Assembly (NCBI RefSeq): GCF_001652265.1
Contig: NZ_LWBS01000327.1
Coordinates: 208,026-272,025, forward strand
Direction of reading: 5' to 3'
Length of the DNA: 64,000 nucleotides
From: Rhizobium leguminosarum
GTDB taxonomy: Bacteria > Pseudomonadota > Alphaproteobacteria > Rhizobiales > Rhizobiaceae
The translations under genes were made by a program, and so were the position numbers. The stretch's first letter is position 1. The number at the start of each line of letters is the position of its first letter. Shown piece after piece: positions 1 to 7,907 of the stretch. Under the pieces are notes generated by a model, which was given only the letters and a program-made list of their open reading frames with translations, ran no database searches and was not told the origin of the DNA.

Positions 1-294
1 ACCGCCATCATCGGCGCCAACAACATGACGGGCCTCGCAGCGCTGCAGGTGATGCAGGAGATGGGCTTCCGCTGCCCCAACGACGTATCGCTGGCGATGG
101 TCGACGATGTGCCCTGGAGCAATGTCATCACGCCTCGTATCACCATGGTGGTGCAGGATGCGCAGAAGCTCGGGGAATTGGCGGCACAGCGCCTCCTGGC
201 AAGAATAGCAAGCCCGGAGGCTGCCGCAGCACCGCCGCAGGATTTTATCCTGACGCCGAAGTTCGTGCGCGGGGAGTCGACCAGGCGGTTGTGA
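1..294 (+). CDS. LacI-family transcriptional regulator, C-terminal part only
   Basis: The reading frame is open from base 1, so the gene begins left of the window; about 97 residues are visible. They match the C-terminal half of the periplasmic-binding-protein-like sensor domain of LacI/GalR regulators: a GANN-type strand, then helix 'GLAALQVMQEMGFRCPNDV', strand 'LAMVDDVPW', and the usual Q-D-x-x-x-L-G-x-x-A-A helix before the end. The HTH is outside the window, so its target cannot be read. It ends 18 bp before the convergent antitoxin gene. The sugar locus from 3.2 kb on is a possible target, but the FadR-type gene between them is an equally good candidate. Confidence 0.85.
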   Translation, partial: TAIIGANNMTGLAALQVMQEMGFRCPNDVSLAMVDDVPWSNVITPRITMVVQDAQKLGELAAQRLLARIASPEAAAAPPQDFILTPKFVRGESTRRL

Positions 295-312
295 GTGCTT
301 GCCTGAACTTCA

Positions 313-489
313 TCACCGAGGCAACAAAACCGGCCTGTGGCCGTCGAGGCTATCGGCCCAAGCCTGGACCGACCGGTGATCGACGGCATTGCCCTCGTCC
401 ACATCGGCCAGAGCCTCGAGCGTCAAACGCCGAGGCTTCTCCCGCGTGAGCGGCAGCGGAATATTCGCGGAGGGCACTTTGGTTTCCAT
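313..489 (-). CDS. Orphan type II antitoxin-like protein (small, 58 aa)
   Basis: A 58-residue protein starting at ATG 489, with GGAG five bases upstream. The composition 'PLPLTREKPRRLTLEALADV' followed by 'DHRSVQAWADSLD' resembles the short rhizobial antitoxins normally encoded just before a RelE/ParE toxin (family recalled from memory, not searched). Such proteins neutralise a ribonuclease or gyrase toxin by binding it and usually repress their own operon. No toxin reading frame follows on the same strand: downstream is the end of the convergent LacI gene. It is therefore an orphan or a leftover of a TA pair. An in-frame upstream extension to 543 exists but has a weaker start context. Confidence 0.55.
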   Translation of the reverse strand: METKVPSANIPLPLTREKPRRLTLEALADVDEGNAVDHRSVQAWADSLDGHRPVLLPR

Positions 490-610
490 CGAAACTCCGT
501 CGTCTATCGCCCAATCATAGCGAATAATCTCCGTTATATCCAATCACCGCAGCTCTGCCGGCAAAACAGGCAGAGACAAGCGCCGCCCCTCCATTGAAAG
601 ATAGAGAAAT

Positions 611-630
611 TTGTCATACATGTGTGATGA
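611..630. promoter_or_regulatory. Possible GntR/FadR-type operator upstream of the FadR-like gene
   Basis: The stretch TCAT-N9-ATGA (614-630) is an imperfect inverted repeat and contains GTCATAC (613-619). The reverse complement, GTATGAC, recurs at 6039-6045 in the divergent promoter region of the sugar locus. Autoregulation by the FadR-type protein would place an operator here. This is pattern evidence only. Confidence 0.3.
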
Positions 631-699
631 ATCGTGAATTTCGGGTACCGCGCGTTTGAACGCATGCGGATCAAAGCCGATGCGGGGGCAGGCGTGGCT

Positions 700-1428
700 A
701 TGCAGGTGAAGGATCGCAGCAAAGGCTCAGGGTCGCTGGTATCACAGGTCGGCGAGAGCCTCCGGCAAGCCATATTGAGCGGCCAATATTCCGCCGGCGA
801 CAAGCTTCCAAGTGAACACGAGCTGACCGAAACGCACAGCGTCAGCCGCACCGTCGTGCGCGAGGCGGTGGCAGCACTTCGCTCCGACGGGCTTGTCGAG
901 GTGCGCCAGGGAGCGGGGATTTTCGTGCTCGGTGCCGATCCCGCGCTCTCCGCGCGGAAAGTCGACAAGGCCCGCGTCGCCTCCGATCTTGAGGTCCTCG
1001 AGATCAGAACACCTGTCGAAATCGAGGCGGCGGGCCTAGCGGCCCTGCGCCGCTCGCCGGCACAGGAGGAAGCGATTTTCGAATGTCACCGGAAAATCCT
1101 CCAATGCATCGAGAGCGATCAATCCATTCGCGATGCGGATCTCGAGCTCCATGCCGCGATCGCGGAGGCCACGAACAATCCGCTGTTCAGGCAGTTCCTG
1201 GAATCGCAGGGCTCTGCGATCATCCCGCAGTCGAGGCTCGTCCCGGAATCGAGAACAGCCGAACAGACCGCCTACCGAAAGCTGATCCACAGGGAGCACG
1301 AGGCAATCGTCGTCGCCATCTCGGACAGGGATGATCAAGCTGCCCGCAACGCCATGCGCGACCATCTGGTCGGCAGCCAGGCCAGGTACCGCAATCTGCT
1401 GAGAGATCTGCGAAGCTTTACGAGCTGA
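700..1428 (+). CDS. FadR-subfamily GntR transcriptional regulator
   Basis: A 242-residue regulator if started at ATG 700; an in-frame GTG at 634 would add 22 residues with no family-like sequence. The N-terminal winged HTH covers residues ~10-75, with the GntR signature 'GDKLPSEHEL', recognition region 'VSRTVVREAVAALRSDGLV' and wing 'VRQGAGIFV'. The C-terminal all-helical FCD effector domain (~90-225) shows 'EIRTPVEIEAAGLAALR', 'FHAAI'-type 'LELHAAIAEATNNP' and 'HREHEAIVVAI', including the Asp/His positions that bind metal in many FCD domains. Members usually repress catabolic operons and are released by an acid-sugar or carboxylate ligand. It stands alone, with the polysaccharide locus 2-3 kb away as the best candidate regulon. 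Confidence 0.85.
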   Translation: MQVKDRSKGSGSLVSQVGESLRQAILSGQYSAGDKLPSEHELTETHSVSRTVVREAVAALRSDGLVEVRQGAGIFVLGADPALSARKVDKARVASDLEVLEIRTPVEIEAAGLAALRRSPAQEEAIFECHRKILQCIESDQSIRDADLELHAAIAEATNNPLFRQFLESQGSAIIPQSRLVPESRTAEQTAYRKLIHREHEAIVVAISDRDDQAARNAMRDHLVGSQARYRNLLRDLRSFTS

Positions 1429-1633
1429 CATCCGATCCGGAATTGCGTGGAAGTCGGACTGATTATGTGAGCACGGCCGGCAGGCGACGGATGTGGCCCG
1501 AGGCTCTTGGCGCAAGGTCACCCCCGAGCGTGGCTATTGGCGCGAATTGTCCGTTATTTGTCCGGCGTGCGCATTTTCCCCTGTCTTCAAATCGCCGAGT
1601 ATGACTTCATGATCAACCTGCATGGAGCAAAAA

Positions 1634-2200
1634 ATGTCCGGCCATGATACTGTCCTTCTCGTTATAGACGCCCAGGAGTCTTTCAGACACCGCGATTACT
1701 GGGATGAAAACCTCGCTTCCGCCTATATCGATCGTCAGCAGGCTCTGATCGACGGCGCGGAAGCCGATGGAATACCCATCATCCAGATCTTCCATGTCGA
1801 TGAAAACGGGCCGTTTTCGGAAGCATCCGGGTTCGTCAGCACACTCGCCCCGCTCAGGATCGCTCCCAAGGCGACGTTCAGGAAGAACCGCCATAGCGCC
1901 CTGGTCGGTTCCGGTCTCGACGTGTGGCTGACCGAGAACGGCGTCGGTCGTATCCTCGTCTCCGGCATTCGCACCGAACAGTGCTGCGAGACCACGACCC
2001 GCCACGCCTCGGATCTCGGCTATCAAGTCGACTATGTCGGCGAAGCGACCCTGACCTTTCCGATGACCGACGCCGCAGGACGCACCTGGAGCGCCAAGGA
2101 AATCCGGGACCGGACCGAACTGGTCCTGTCGGGCCGTTTCGCTCGCATCACAACCGTCGAACAGGCCCTGGCTGGGTGCGGAAAGTCGCTCGCCGCATGA
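1634..2200 (+). CDS. Cysteine hydrolase of the isochorismatase family
   Basis: A 188-residue single-domain cysteine hydrolase. The family triad is visible: Asp12 in 'LLVIDAQ', Lys84 in 'FRKNRHSAL', and nucleophile Cys117 in 'GIRTEQCCETT', followed by a second Cys. Such enzymes hydrolyse amides or isochorismate-type substrates (nicotinamidase, ureidoacrylate and carbamoyl-sarcosine hydrolase relatives); the substrate cannot be told from sequence. The start at 1634 is preferred over ATG 1622 because GGAG (1624-1627) then sits six bases upstream. Its stop overlaps the start of the AraC/GlxA-type regulator by 4 bp (ATGA), so the two are translationally coupled. That suggests the regulator controls this hydrolase. 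Confidence 0.88.
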   Translation: MSGHDTVLLVIDAQESFRHRDYWDENLASAYIDRQQALIDGAEADGIPIIQIFHVDENGPFSEASGFVSTLAPLRIAPKATFRKNRHSALVGSGLDVWLTENGVGRILVSGIRTEQCCETTTRHASDLGYQVDYVGEATLTFPMTDAAGRTWSAKEIRDRTELVLSGRFARITTVEQALAGCGKSLAA

Positions 2201-3207
2201 CGGACGCCGCGCGGCCCTTCGATATTCCGGTCTTCGTCGTCGTGCCGCCGCGCGTGCTGCTGCTCGACGTCGCCGGCCCGATCGAAGTGCTGCGCAAGGC
2301 GAACCTCGAACAGCGCACAGTGCGCTTTACCGTCACCTATATCGGCCCCTCGGCGACGGTCGGCAGCTCGATCGGTCTTGCCGTTACGGGCGTTGCCGCA
2401 TTGCCGGAGCGCCTGCCCGATACCGCACTTGTCATCATTGCCGGCAGCGCCGATGCCCCAATGAAAAACAGCCGCCCGGGGAACGAACAGGAGCGCGCCG
2501 ACCAGGCTGCCATCGTCGCATGGCTGAGGCACGCCATTCGCCCGGGAGTTCGTCTGGTCTCGATCTGCTCGGGCGCATTGCTCGCTGCCGAGGCAGGGAT
2601 GCTCGATGGCCGCGATTGCACCACCCATCATGGCTGCATAGAGGATCTGGCGAGGCTCGCTCCCACCGCGCGCGTCCGGGACAACCGGCTCTATGTCGAG
2701 GATGGAGATCGCCTCACCAGTGCCGGCATCACCGCCGGCATAGACCTCATGCTGCATATCGTTGCCGAGGCAGCAGGACACGCGTGTGCGCTTGCGGTGG
2801 CGCGATATCTTGTCGTCTATCTCAGGCGCGGCGGCTCGGATCCGCAGCTTTCGCCCTGGCTCGAAGGTCGCAACCATATCCACCCGGTCATTCACCGCGC
2901 ACAGGATGCCGTGGCTGCCAACCCCACTCAGGACTGGTCGGTAGCATCGCTCGCTCGCCTCAGCGGCGCCAGCCCGCGCAACCTTTCACGGCTGTTCAAC
3001 GAGCAGACGGGCATGAGCGTGACGGATTTCGTCAACCGTATGCGCGTGGCTCTTGCCCGCGAGATGCTCGCCGGTTCACGGCTGGACATGGAGGCTGTCG
3101 CGATGCGCGCCGGCTTCGGCTCGGCGCGGCAGCTCCGCCGCGCCTGGAACCGTCTGAATGACGGCCCGCCGAGTGCGGCGCGGTCGAGGCTATCTACAGG
3201 CTCATAG
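2197..3207 (+). CDS. GlxA-type regulator: DJ-1/PfpI domain fused to AraC HTH
   Basis: A 336-residue protein. Residues ~10-190 form a DJ-1/PfpI-like domain ('VLLLDVAGPIEVLRKAN', and the nucleophile-elbow strand 'LVSICSGALLAAEAG' with its Cys). Residues ~235-330 form a double AraC HTH ('WSVASLARLSGASPRNLSRLF', 'MEAVAMRAGFGSARQLRRAW'). This architecture is that of GlxA/FtrA-type activators, which sense small nitrogenous or amide ligands and regulate linked catabolic genes. The frame is open far upstream, but ATG 2197 overlaps the TGA of the cysteine hydrolase and gives the family's normal N-terminus. The last 6 bp overlap the convergent gene ending at 3202. Confidence 0.88.
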   Translation: MTDAARPFDIPVFVVVPPRVLLLDVAGPIEVLRKANLEQRTVRFTVTYIGPSATVGSSIGLAVTGVAALPERLPDTALVIIAGSADAPMKNSRPGNEQERADQAAIVAWLRHAIRPGVRLVSICSGALLAAEAGMLDGRDCTTHHGCIEDLARLAPTARVRDNRLYVEDGDRLTSAGITAGIDLMLHIVAEAAGHACALAVARYLVVYLRRGGSDPQLSPWLEGRNHIHPVIHRAQDAVAANPTQDWSVASLARLSGASPRNLSRLFNEQTGMSVTDFVNRMRVALAREMLAGSRLDMEAVAMRAGFGSARQLRRAWNRLNDGPPSAARSRLSTGS

Positions 3208-4029
3208 CGCAAGAGCAAGGGCGGACGGCTTGAGGCCGGCTTCCTGTACCTCGGTTCCCCAGATTTCGATCTGGGTCAGCGCCGGATAGGGCGAGGCGTC
3301 TTCGGCCTTGATCAGACCGTGCAGTTCCACCCACTCGACGATGCAGGGTTCTATGGCAAAGCCCTGCGCGGCACCCGATTTTGCCAGCGGAAAACAGGAG
3401 GTCTTGCCGTTCGAGAAGGTGACGCTGGCCTGCTCCCACCAGGAATCATGCGGAAAGTCGGCCCGGAGATAGAAAACGATCTCGTCGATCCTGACCGGCC
3501 TGCCGAATTCCACCGTCAGTGCTGCTTGCGGATCGCGATTGATGCCCCAGCTCGTATAGGGCCAGAAGCCGTGATCATCGTTGGCCTTTTCGCCGTCGAT
3601 CGCGTTGCGCGCGGCGAAGACCGTTTCGCCGCGGGTCTCGACATTGGCGCGCGCATGCGGAAACAGAGCCCGATTGGCGTGATCGTCCCAGGGGTTGAGG
3701 GCGAGATTGCGCCGATGGACAATCTCGTCAGGGCGTATGCTTCGCGCTGAAAGCCGGTGGATATCGCCCCTGAAGGCATTCGGCGAATAGGGCTTGCGCT
3801 TATCGCCGAAGGGTACGGCGAGTGAATAGGCGCATTCCTTCATATAGACCAGGCCGGGTTGGATCGCGCCATCAAGGGAGAGGAAGACATGTCCGGGCTC
3901 GGAGACCTCCACGACCACGCGATCGCCTTCGCGATAGCTCTGGCGATAGACCAGGAACGTCTCGTCCCGGCCTATGGAACTCGCCAGCACCGCCCCAACG
4001 GCATCCACGATCTTCAGCGTCAATTCCAT
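3202..4029 (-). CDS. Protein with discoidin (F5/8 type C)-like carbohydrate-binding domain
   Basis: A 275-residue protein without a signal peptide. The second half (residues ~130-260) looks like a galactose-binding/discoidin jelly roll: 'NAIDGEKANDDHG', 'ALTVEFGRPVRIDEIVFYLRAD', and a closing strand 'LTQIEIWGTE'. The first ~110 residues form a beta-rich segment I do not recognise. It lies directly downstream of the heparinase-like lyase on the same strand, separated only by a RIME repeat and a strong ribosome site (GGGGAGGG just before the ATG). It probably binds or positions the same oligosaccharides in the cytoplasm. Function is inferred from fold and context. Confidence 0.7.
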   Translation of the reverse strand: MELTLKIVDAVGAVLASSIGRDETFLVYRQSYREGDRVVVEVSEPGHVFLSLDGAIQPGLVYMKECAYSLAVPFGDKRKPYSPNAFRGDIHRLSARSIRPDEIVHRRNLALNPWDDHANRALFPHARANVETRGETVFAARNAIDGEKANDDHGFWPYTSWGINRDPQAALTVEFGRPVRIDEIVFYLRADFPHDSWWEQASVTFSNGKTSCFPLAKSGAAQGFAIEPCIVEWVELHGLIKAEDASPYPALTQIEIWGTEVQEAGLKPSALALAL

Positions 4030-4042
4030 GCTCGCCCTCCCC

Positions 4043-4158
4043 AGAGCATGATGCCGAAAAGCGTGAGCGATTTTCGGACGACGTCATGCTCTAACTCTTT
4101 AATTTTAGAACAGGATTCAGATTTTTAGGCCGACCCGGCCTGAAATCATCCTGTTCTA
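4043..4158. repeat. RIME-type palindromic intergenic repeat, copy 1 (family A)
   Basis: Two long palindromes joined by an AT-rich linker. The first pairs AGAGCATGA (4043-4051) with TCATGCTCT (4084-4092), with inner CCGAAAA/TTTTCGG. The second pairs TAGAACAGGAT with ATCCTGTTCTA, ending at 4158. The same 115-bp unit, in opposite orientation and with a modest number of differences, lies at 17578-17691. The layout and size match the Rhizobium-specific intergenic mosaic elements (RIME). Here it lies inside a probable operon and its outer arm supplies the stop codon of the lyase gene. Confidence 0.85.
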
Positions 4159-5952
4159 GACGATCCGCAATCTCAGCAGCCTGCCGGCAAACGGCAGGCG
4201 CAACCGGTAGATTTTCTCGGGCCAGGCCGATCTCAGCCGGGCGTCCTCCACGACGATCTCGTCGATTTCGATCTCGCCGGCGCCCTCGACGAAAATGCTG
4301 CCGAGATCGGCGAGATCGATCCTGTCCGGGCCGACGGTCGGCGCCAGGCATGTCATCAGCGACAGGACCGCCGGCTTGCCGCCGTCATAGGTGTCGACGA
4401 TCTCGACATGGCGGCCGCGCAGCAGGGAAACGACGCGCCGATAGCTGTGCAACTGCGCTTCGGGGGGATAGGCGTCTGAAATATCGAGCGCTATGCGCGC
4501 GCTCCCTTCGTCAAACCCGACCTCGACATCGCGCGCGCCAAAAGCTTCGCCGGCCGACTGCATGACGCCTGCAAATGTCGGCAGGTTGTGGAACGCCGAC
4601 TGCATCGTCCATATCTCGTAGCGCCGCGCCGAAAAGGTTTTTGCGGTATAGGTCTCGACGCCGACATCGATCAGGAACGGACGTCCGTTCTTGTAGAGCG
4701 TCACGCTCCCGACATCGTTGTGATTGTGGCCCTCGCCATTGTTGCCGCCCTTGACGGCAAGCGAAAACTGCTCGTCGCGGGCGATGAACAGGCCGATGCC
4801 GGGATAGAAGATATCGCGCTGGGATGCAGGATGCGGCGGGGCGGCAGCGGGAAGCGTCGGGCCGGCCAGCAGTTCCTGCACGCGATACCAGAGGTTCCAT
4901 TCCCCGGGCATATGCGAATTGTTGGAAGCGGCTCTGTCGGCTGCGGCGAACTCAGCCAGCATCTCAGAGCCGACCGCCTGTCCGAACAGGTATTCCCGCG
5001 CGGTGCAGGGTTCGACCACCGCGGAGGAATCTGCGAAATTGAAATAGTAGCGGCCGGCCACATGCATATGGGCAATATATTCGGCCATGTTGCGGATCTT
5101 CGGCTGCTGCCAGACCCTGGCGAACAGGCCGGGCGCCACGGCGTCCAGGATGGTCAACGCACCATGCAGGCAGAGCGCGGCGTGGCGGTAATAGAGCACG
5201 CCCTCCTCGCAGGCGCCGTCCTCGGCATAGTCCTTCAGGAAGGCGTCGAGGCTGCCGAGCGCCTTTTTGACGACGGCGTGACGCGTGGGCTGATCCGTGT
5301 TCAGGGAGAAGACCGTCAACAGGACGTTCTGGCTTATCCATGCCGTCCAGTTGTTCATCCGCTCTTCGCCGCGTCCCATCCACCAGAAATGCCGGCCGAG
5401 ATAGGGCGAAAGGATGCGGGTTTCGATCTCGCGCTCGACGCGTGCCGTAATCTCGGGGCTGATGGCGTCGAGCTCGTCGCGAAACAATGCGACGATGGTG
5501 GCAAGCAGGGCGGCTGTTTCGGCGGCGAAGAGATCGACGACAGGCTGCGAATTGTCGGGAAGCGGCAAGCGCGCGCCGCTTCGTTCATAGGCGTTATGCG
5601 CCGGCAGCTGCCACCCGCTCTCCTCCGCGATCAGGAAGATGCCGTCGACGATATTCGGCAGGAACCGCGCCCCGCTTTCGACGAGCTCGCCGAGCACCAG
5701 ATTGTTGAGCATCCGGCGGCGCGTGAAATATAGGTCCTCGAAACGCGCGCGGTTGCCGGTTTCGGTGAACTCCCGGTAGTCCGACGCCGTAATCAGCGGC
5801 CAGGCGCGCGCAAGCGTCTCTTCCGCCTCGCCAACGACCACATCCCGTACCGCCTGCGACACGGAGTTCCATCTGGGGCGATCAGAGCCCACCGCCCCGG
5901 GCGTAAAATCGCCCAGCACATCCGGCAGCTCCTCTGAAATCTCGCTGAACAT
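4156..5952 (-). CDS. Heparinase II/III-like polysaccharide lyase, cytoplasmic
   Basis: A 598-residue protein with an N-terminal helical (alpha/alpha toroid) half and a C-terminal beta-sandwich. The diagnostic heparinase II/III segment is 'GGNNGEGHNHNDVGSVTLYK', followed by 'FLIDVGVETYT' and 'SAFHNLPTFAG', with the His/Tyr residues used for metal binding and beta-elimination in the family. There is no signal peptide, so it probably acts inside the cell on imported uronate-containing oligosaccharides, giving 4,5-unsaturated ends. The GH88 enzyme encoded divergently would remove those ends. GGGAGGG precedes ATG 5952. The TAG stop at 4156-4158 falls in the terminal arm of the RIME repeat. Confidence 0.85.
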   Translation of the reverse strand: MFSEISEELPDVLGDFTPGAVGSDRPRWNSVSQAVRDVVVGEAEETLARAWPLITASDYREFTETGNRARFEDLYFTRRRMLNNLVLGELVESGARFLPNIVDGIFLIAEESGWQLPAHNAYERSGARLPLPDNSQPVVDLFAAETAALLATIVALFRDELDAISPEITARVEREIETRILSPYLGRHFWWMGRGEERMNNWTAWISQNVLLTVFSLNTDQPTRHAVVKKALGSLDAFLKDYAEDGACEEGVLYYRHAALCLHGALTILDAVAPGLFARVWQQPKIRNMAEYIAHMHVAGRYYFNFADSSAVVEPCTAREYLFGQAVGSEMLAEFAAADRAASNNSHMPGEWNLWYRVQELLAGPTLPAAAPPHPASQRDIFYPGIGLFIARDEQFSLAVKGGNNGEGHNHNDVGSVTLYKNGRPFLIDVGVETYTAKTFSARRYEIWTMQSAFHNLPTFAGVMQSAGEAFGARDVEVGFDEGSARIALDISDAYPPEAQLHSYRRVVSLLRGRHVEIVDTYDGGKPAVLSLMTCLAPTVGPDRIDLADLGSIFVEGAGEIEIDEIVVEDARLRSAWPEKIYRLRLPFAGRLLRLRIV

Positions 5953-6113
5953 GTCCCTCCCCGCCTTGGAAAAGCATCGATGAGCGCTTGGTCTTCATGC
6001 TCACCTATCATATGTATTTTGCGCTTTCCATGAAATTCGTATGACCTATTCAGAACTTGTTTGACCAATACCCGATATGTGCTATGTGGTTGCAGGAGGA
6101 AGAGGAGGCATCG
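5953..6113. promoter_or_regulatory. Divergent promoter region of the oligosaccharide locus
   Basis: This AT-richer 160-bp stretch separates the leftward lyase operon from the rightward ABC operon. A plausible rightward sigma-70-type promoter is TTGACC (6061-6066), a 16-bp spacer, then TATGTG (6083-6088), giving a transcript start just before the AGGAGG ribosome site at 6103-6108. GTATGAC (6039-6045) is the reverse complement of a motif in front of the FadR-type gene (613-619), and an ATATCAT-like palindrome CATATG lies near 6010. The operator assignment is speculative. Confidence 0.45.
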
Positions 6114-7070
6114 GTGTCCATATCGAATTCGGTCATCGCGACGGATGGCGCTCCGGCAATCCCAAGCCGAAAAGTCGCGGTCCTGTCCAAGCGGCAGCGC
6201 AAGATACGTAGCGCGCTCGTCGCCTATTCTTTCATTGCGCCGAATTTCATCGGCTTTGCCGTCTTCACGCTCGGCCCGATCCTGTTTGCCTTCGTGCTCG
6301 CCTTCATGCATTGGGACGGCTCGAATGCGATCACATTCGCCGGGCTGGATAATTTCTGGCGGCTCTTCGAGGACAAGGCCTTTATCGCGGCGTTCTGGAA
6401 CACGGTGATCTACACGGTCGCCTCCGTGCCGGCGACGCTCATCTGCGCGCTCGGCCTCGCCGTTCTCCTCAATCAGAAGATCGCAGGGCGCGACTTCTTC
6501 CGCACGGCGATGTTCTTCCCCTATGTCGCCTCGCTGGTGGCCGTCGCAGTCGTCTGGAACATGATCTTCAATCCCGAGATGGGACCGGTGAACATGATCC
6601 TTTACACGCTCGGCCTCGACCCGAAGAACATGCCGGGATGGGCGGCCGATCGCCACTGGGCGATGGTGACAGTGATCCTCTTCGGCATCTGGAAGAACAT
6701 GGGCTATTACATGGTCATCTATCTGGCCGGCCTGCAGGGCATCAATTCAGAACTCTATGAGGCCGCCGATCTCGATGGCGCCAATGCCTGGCAGAAATTC
6801 ATTCATGTCACCGTGCCACAGCTCGGGCCGACGACCTTCTTCGTCACCGTCATGCTGACGATCCAGTCCTTCAAGGTCTTCGACCAGATCTACATGATCA
6901 CTCAGGGCGGGCCTGGCACCTCGACGCTCGTCCTCGTCTACCATATTTACAACGAGGCCTTCATTTCCTGGGATCTCGGCTATTCCAGCATGGTTGCGCT
7001 CGTGCTGTTCTTCCTCGTGCTTGCGGTCACCGTCTTCCAGTTCCGGCGCCAGAGGGAGGACGAGGCATGA
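6114..7070 (+). CDS. CUT1-family ABC transporter permease (MalF-like)
   Basis: An inner-membrane permease of 318 residues with about six transmembrane helices: first helix around 'SFIAPNFIGFAVFTLGPIL', then 'VIYTVASVPATLICALGLAV', and more to the C-terminus. The EAA loop 'ELYEAADLDGANAWQKFIHV' contacts the ATPase. It imports mono- or oligosaccharides together with the permease at 7067, the ATPase at 9096 and the binding protein at 10992. I chose GTG 6114 because AGGAGG ends five bases before it and because the likely promoter lies inside the longer reading frame that begins at 6057. The stop overlaps the next gene (ATGA). Confidence 0.9.
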   Translation: MSISNSVIATDGAPAIPSRKVAVLSKRQRKIRSALVAYSFIAPNFIGFAVFTLGPILFAFVLAFMHWDGSNAITFAGLDNFWRLFEDKAFIAAFWNTVIYTVASVPATLICALGLAVLLNQKIAGRDFFRTAMFFPYVASLVAVAVVWNMIFNPEMGPVNMILYTLGLDPKNMPGWAADRHWAMVTVILFGIWKNMGYYMVIYLAGLQGINSELYEAADLDGANAWQKFIHVTVPQLGPTTFFVTVMLTIQSFKVFDQIYMITQGGPGTSTLVLVYHIYNEAFISWDLGYSSMVALVLFFLVLAVTVFQFRRQREDEA

Positions 7071-7903
7071 GGATCGCAGGACGCAAGGTGACCGTCAGAT
7101 CGGTCGCGATCTACGCCATCGTCATCGCCGTCACGCTCGTCATGCTGATGCCCTTCGCCTGGATGCTCTCGGCATCCCTGAAGCTCAGCCGCGACGTCTT
7201 CGCTTTCCCGATCGAGTGGATACCCGCCGAGCCGCAATGGCAGAACTACGTCGATATCTGGACGAAGATCCCGCTTGCGCTGTTCATCTACAACACGTCG
7301 AAGCTGACGATCATCGTCACGTTGCTGCAGCTTTTGACCTCCAGCTTTGCGGCCTACGCCTTCGCCAAGCTGAATTTCCCCTACAAGAATACCCTGTTCC
7401 TCGGTTACATCGCCACCATCGCCATGCCCTGGCAGGTCTATATGGTGCCGCAATTCCTGCTGATGCGCGAATTCGGCCTCAACAACACTCATCTGGCGCT
7501 GATCTGCCTGCAGGCCTTCACCGCCTTCGGCGTCTTCCTGATGCGGCAGTTCTACATGTCGATCCCGACCGAGCTCTGCGAGGCGGCCCGCATCGACGGC
7601 ATGAACGAGTACCAGATCTGGGCGCGCATCATGCTGCCGCTGTCGAAGCCCGCGCTCTCGACGCTGACGATCTTCACCTTCGTCACCACCTGGAATGATT
7701 TTCTCGGGCCGATGATCTATCTGACCAAGACCGAGCTGAAGACCGTCCAGATCGGCCTGCGCATGTTCATCTCGCAATATTCGGCCGAATACGGGCTGAT
7801 CATGGCGGCCTCCGTCGTCGCCCTCATTCCGGTTCTCGTCGTCTTCCTCTCTCTCCAGCGTTTCTTCGTCGAAGGCATCGCCTCGACGGGACTGAAGGGT
7901 TAA
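7067..7903 (+). CDS. CUT1-family ABC transporter permease (MalG-like)
   Basis: A second permease subunit, 278 residues, with about six membrane helices starting with 'AIYAIVIAVTLVMLMPFAWM'. The EAA motif is 'ELCEAARIDGMNEYQIWARI', a typical MalG-type loop. It begins within the stop codon of the preceding permease gene, so the two subunits are translationally coupled and should form the heterodimeric channel. The GH88 gene begins four bases after its stop. Confidence 0.92.
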   Translation: MRIAGRKVTVRSVAIYAIVIAVTLVMLMPFAWMLSASLKLSRDVFAFPIEWIPAEPQWQNYVDIWTKIPLALFIYNTSKLTIIVTLLQLLTSSFAAYAFAKLNFPYKNTLFLGYIATIAMPWQVYMVPQFLLMREFGLNNTHLALICLQAFTAFGVFLMRQFYMSIPTELCEAARIDGMNEYQIWARIMLPLSKPALSTLTIFTFVTTWNDFLGPMIYLTKTELKTVQIGLRMFISQYSAEYGLIMAASVVALIPVLVVFLSLQRFFVEGIASTGLKG

Positions 7904-7907
7904 ATCC

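Noticed and set aside
1924..2196. Upstream extension of the GlxA-like regulator
   Set aside because: Overlaps the cysteine hydrolase in another frame; ATG 2197 in the ATGA overlap fits the family N-terminus.
5793..6656. Open frame on the complement spanning the divergent promoter
   Set aside because: Overlaps the lyase and permease genes and runs through a promoter-like AT-rich region; Asp/Glu/Arg-rich shadow.
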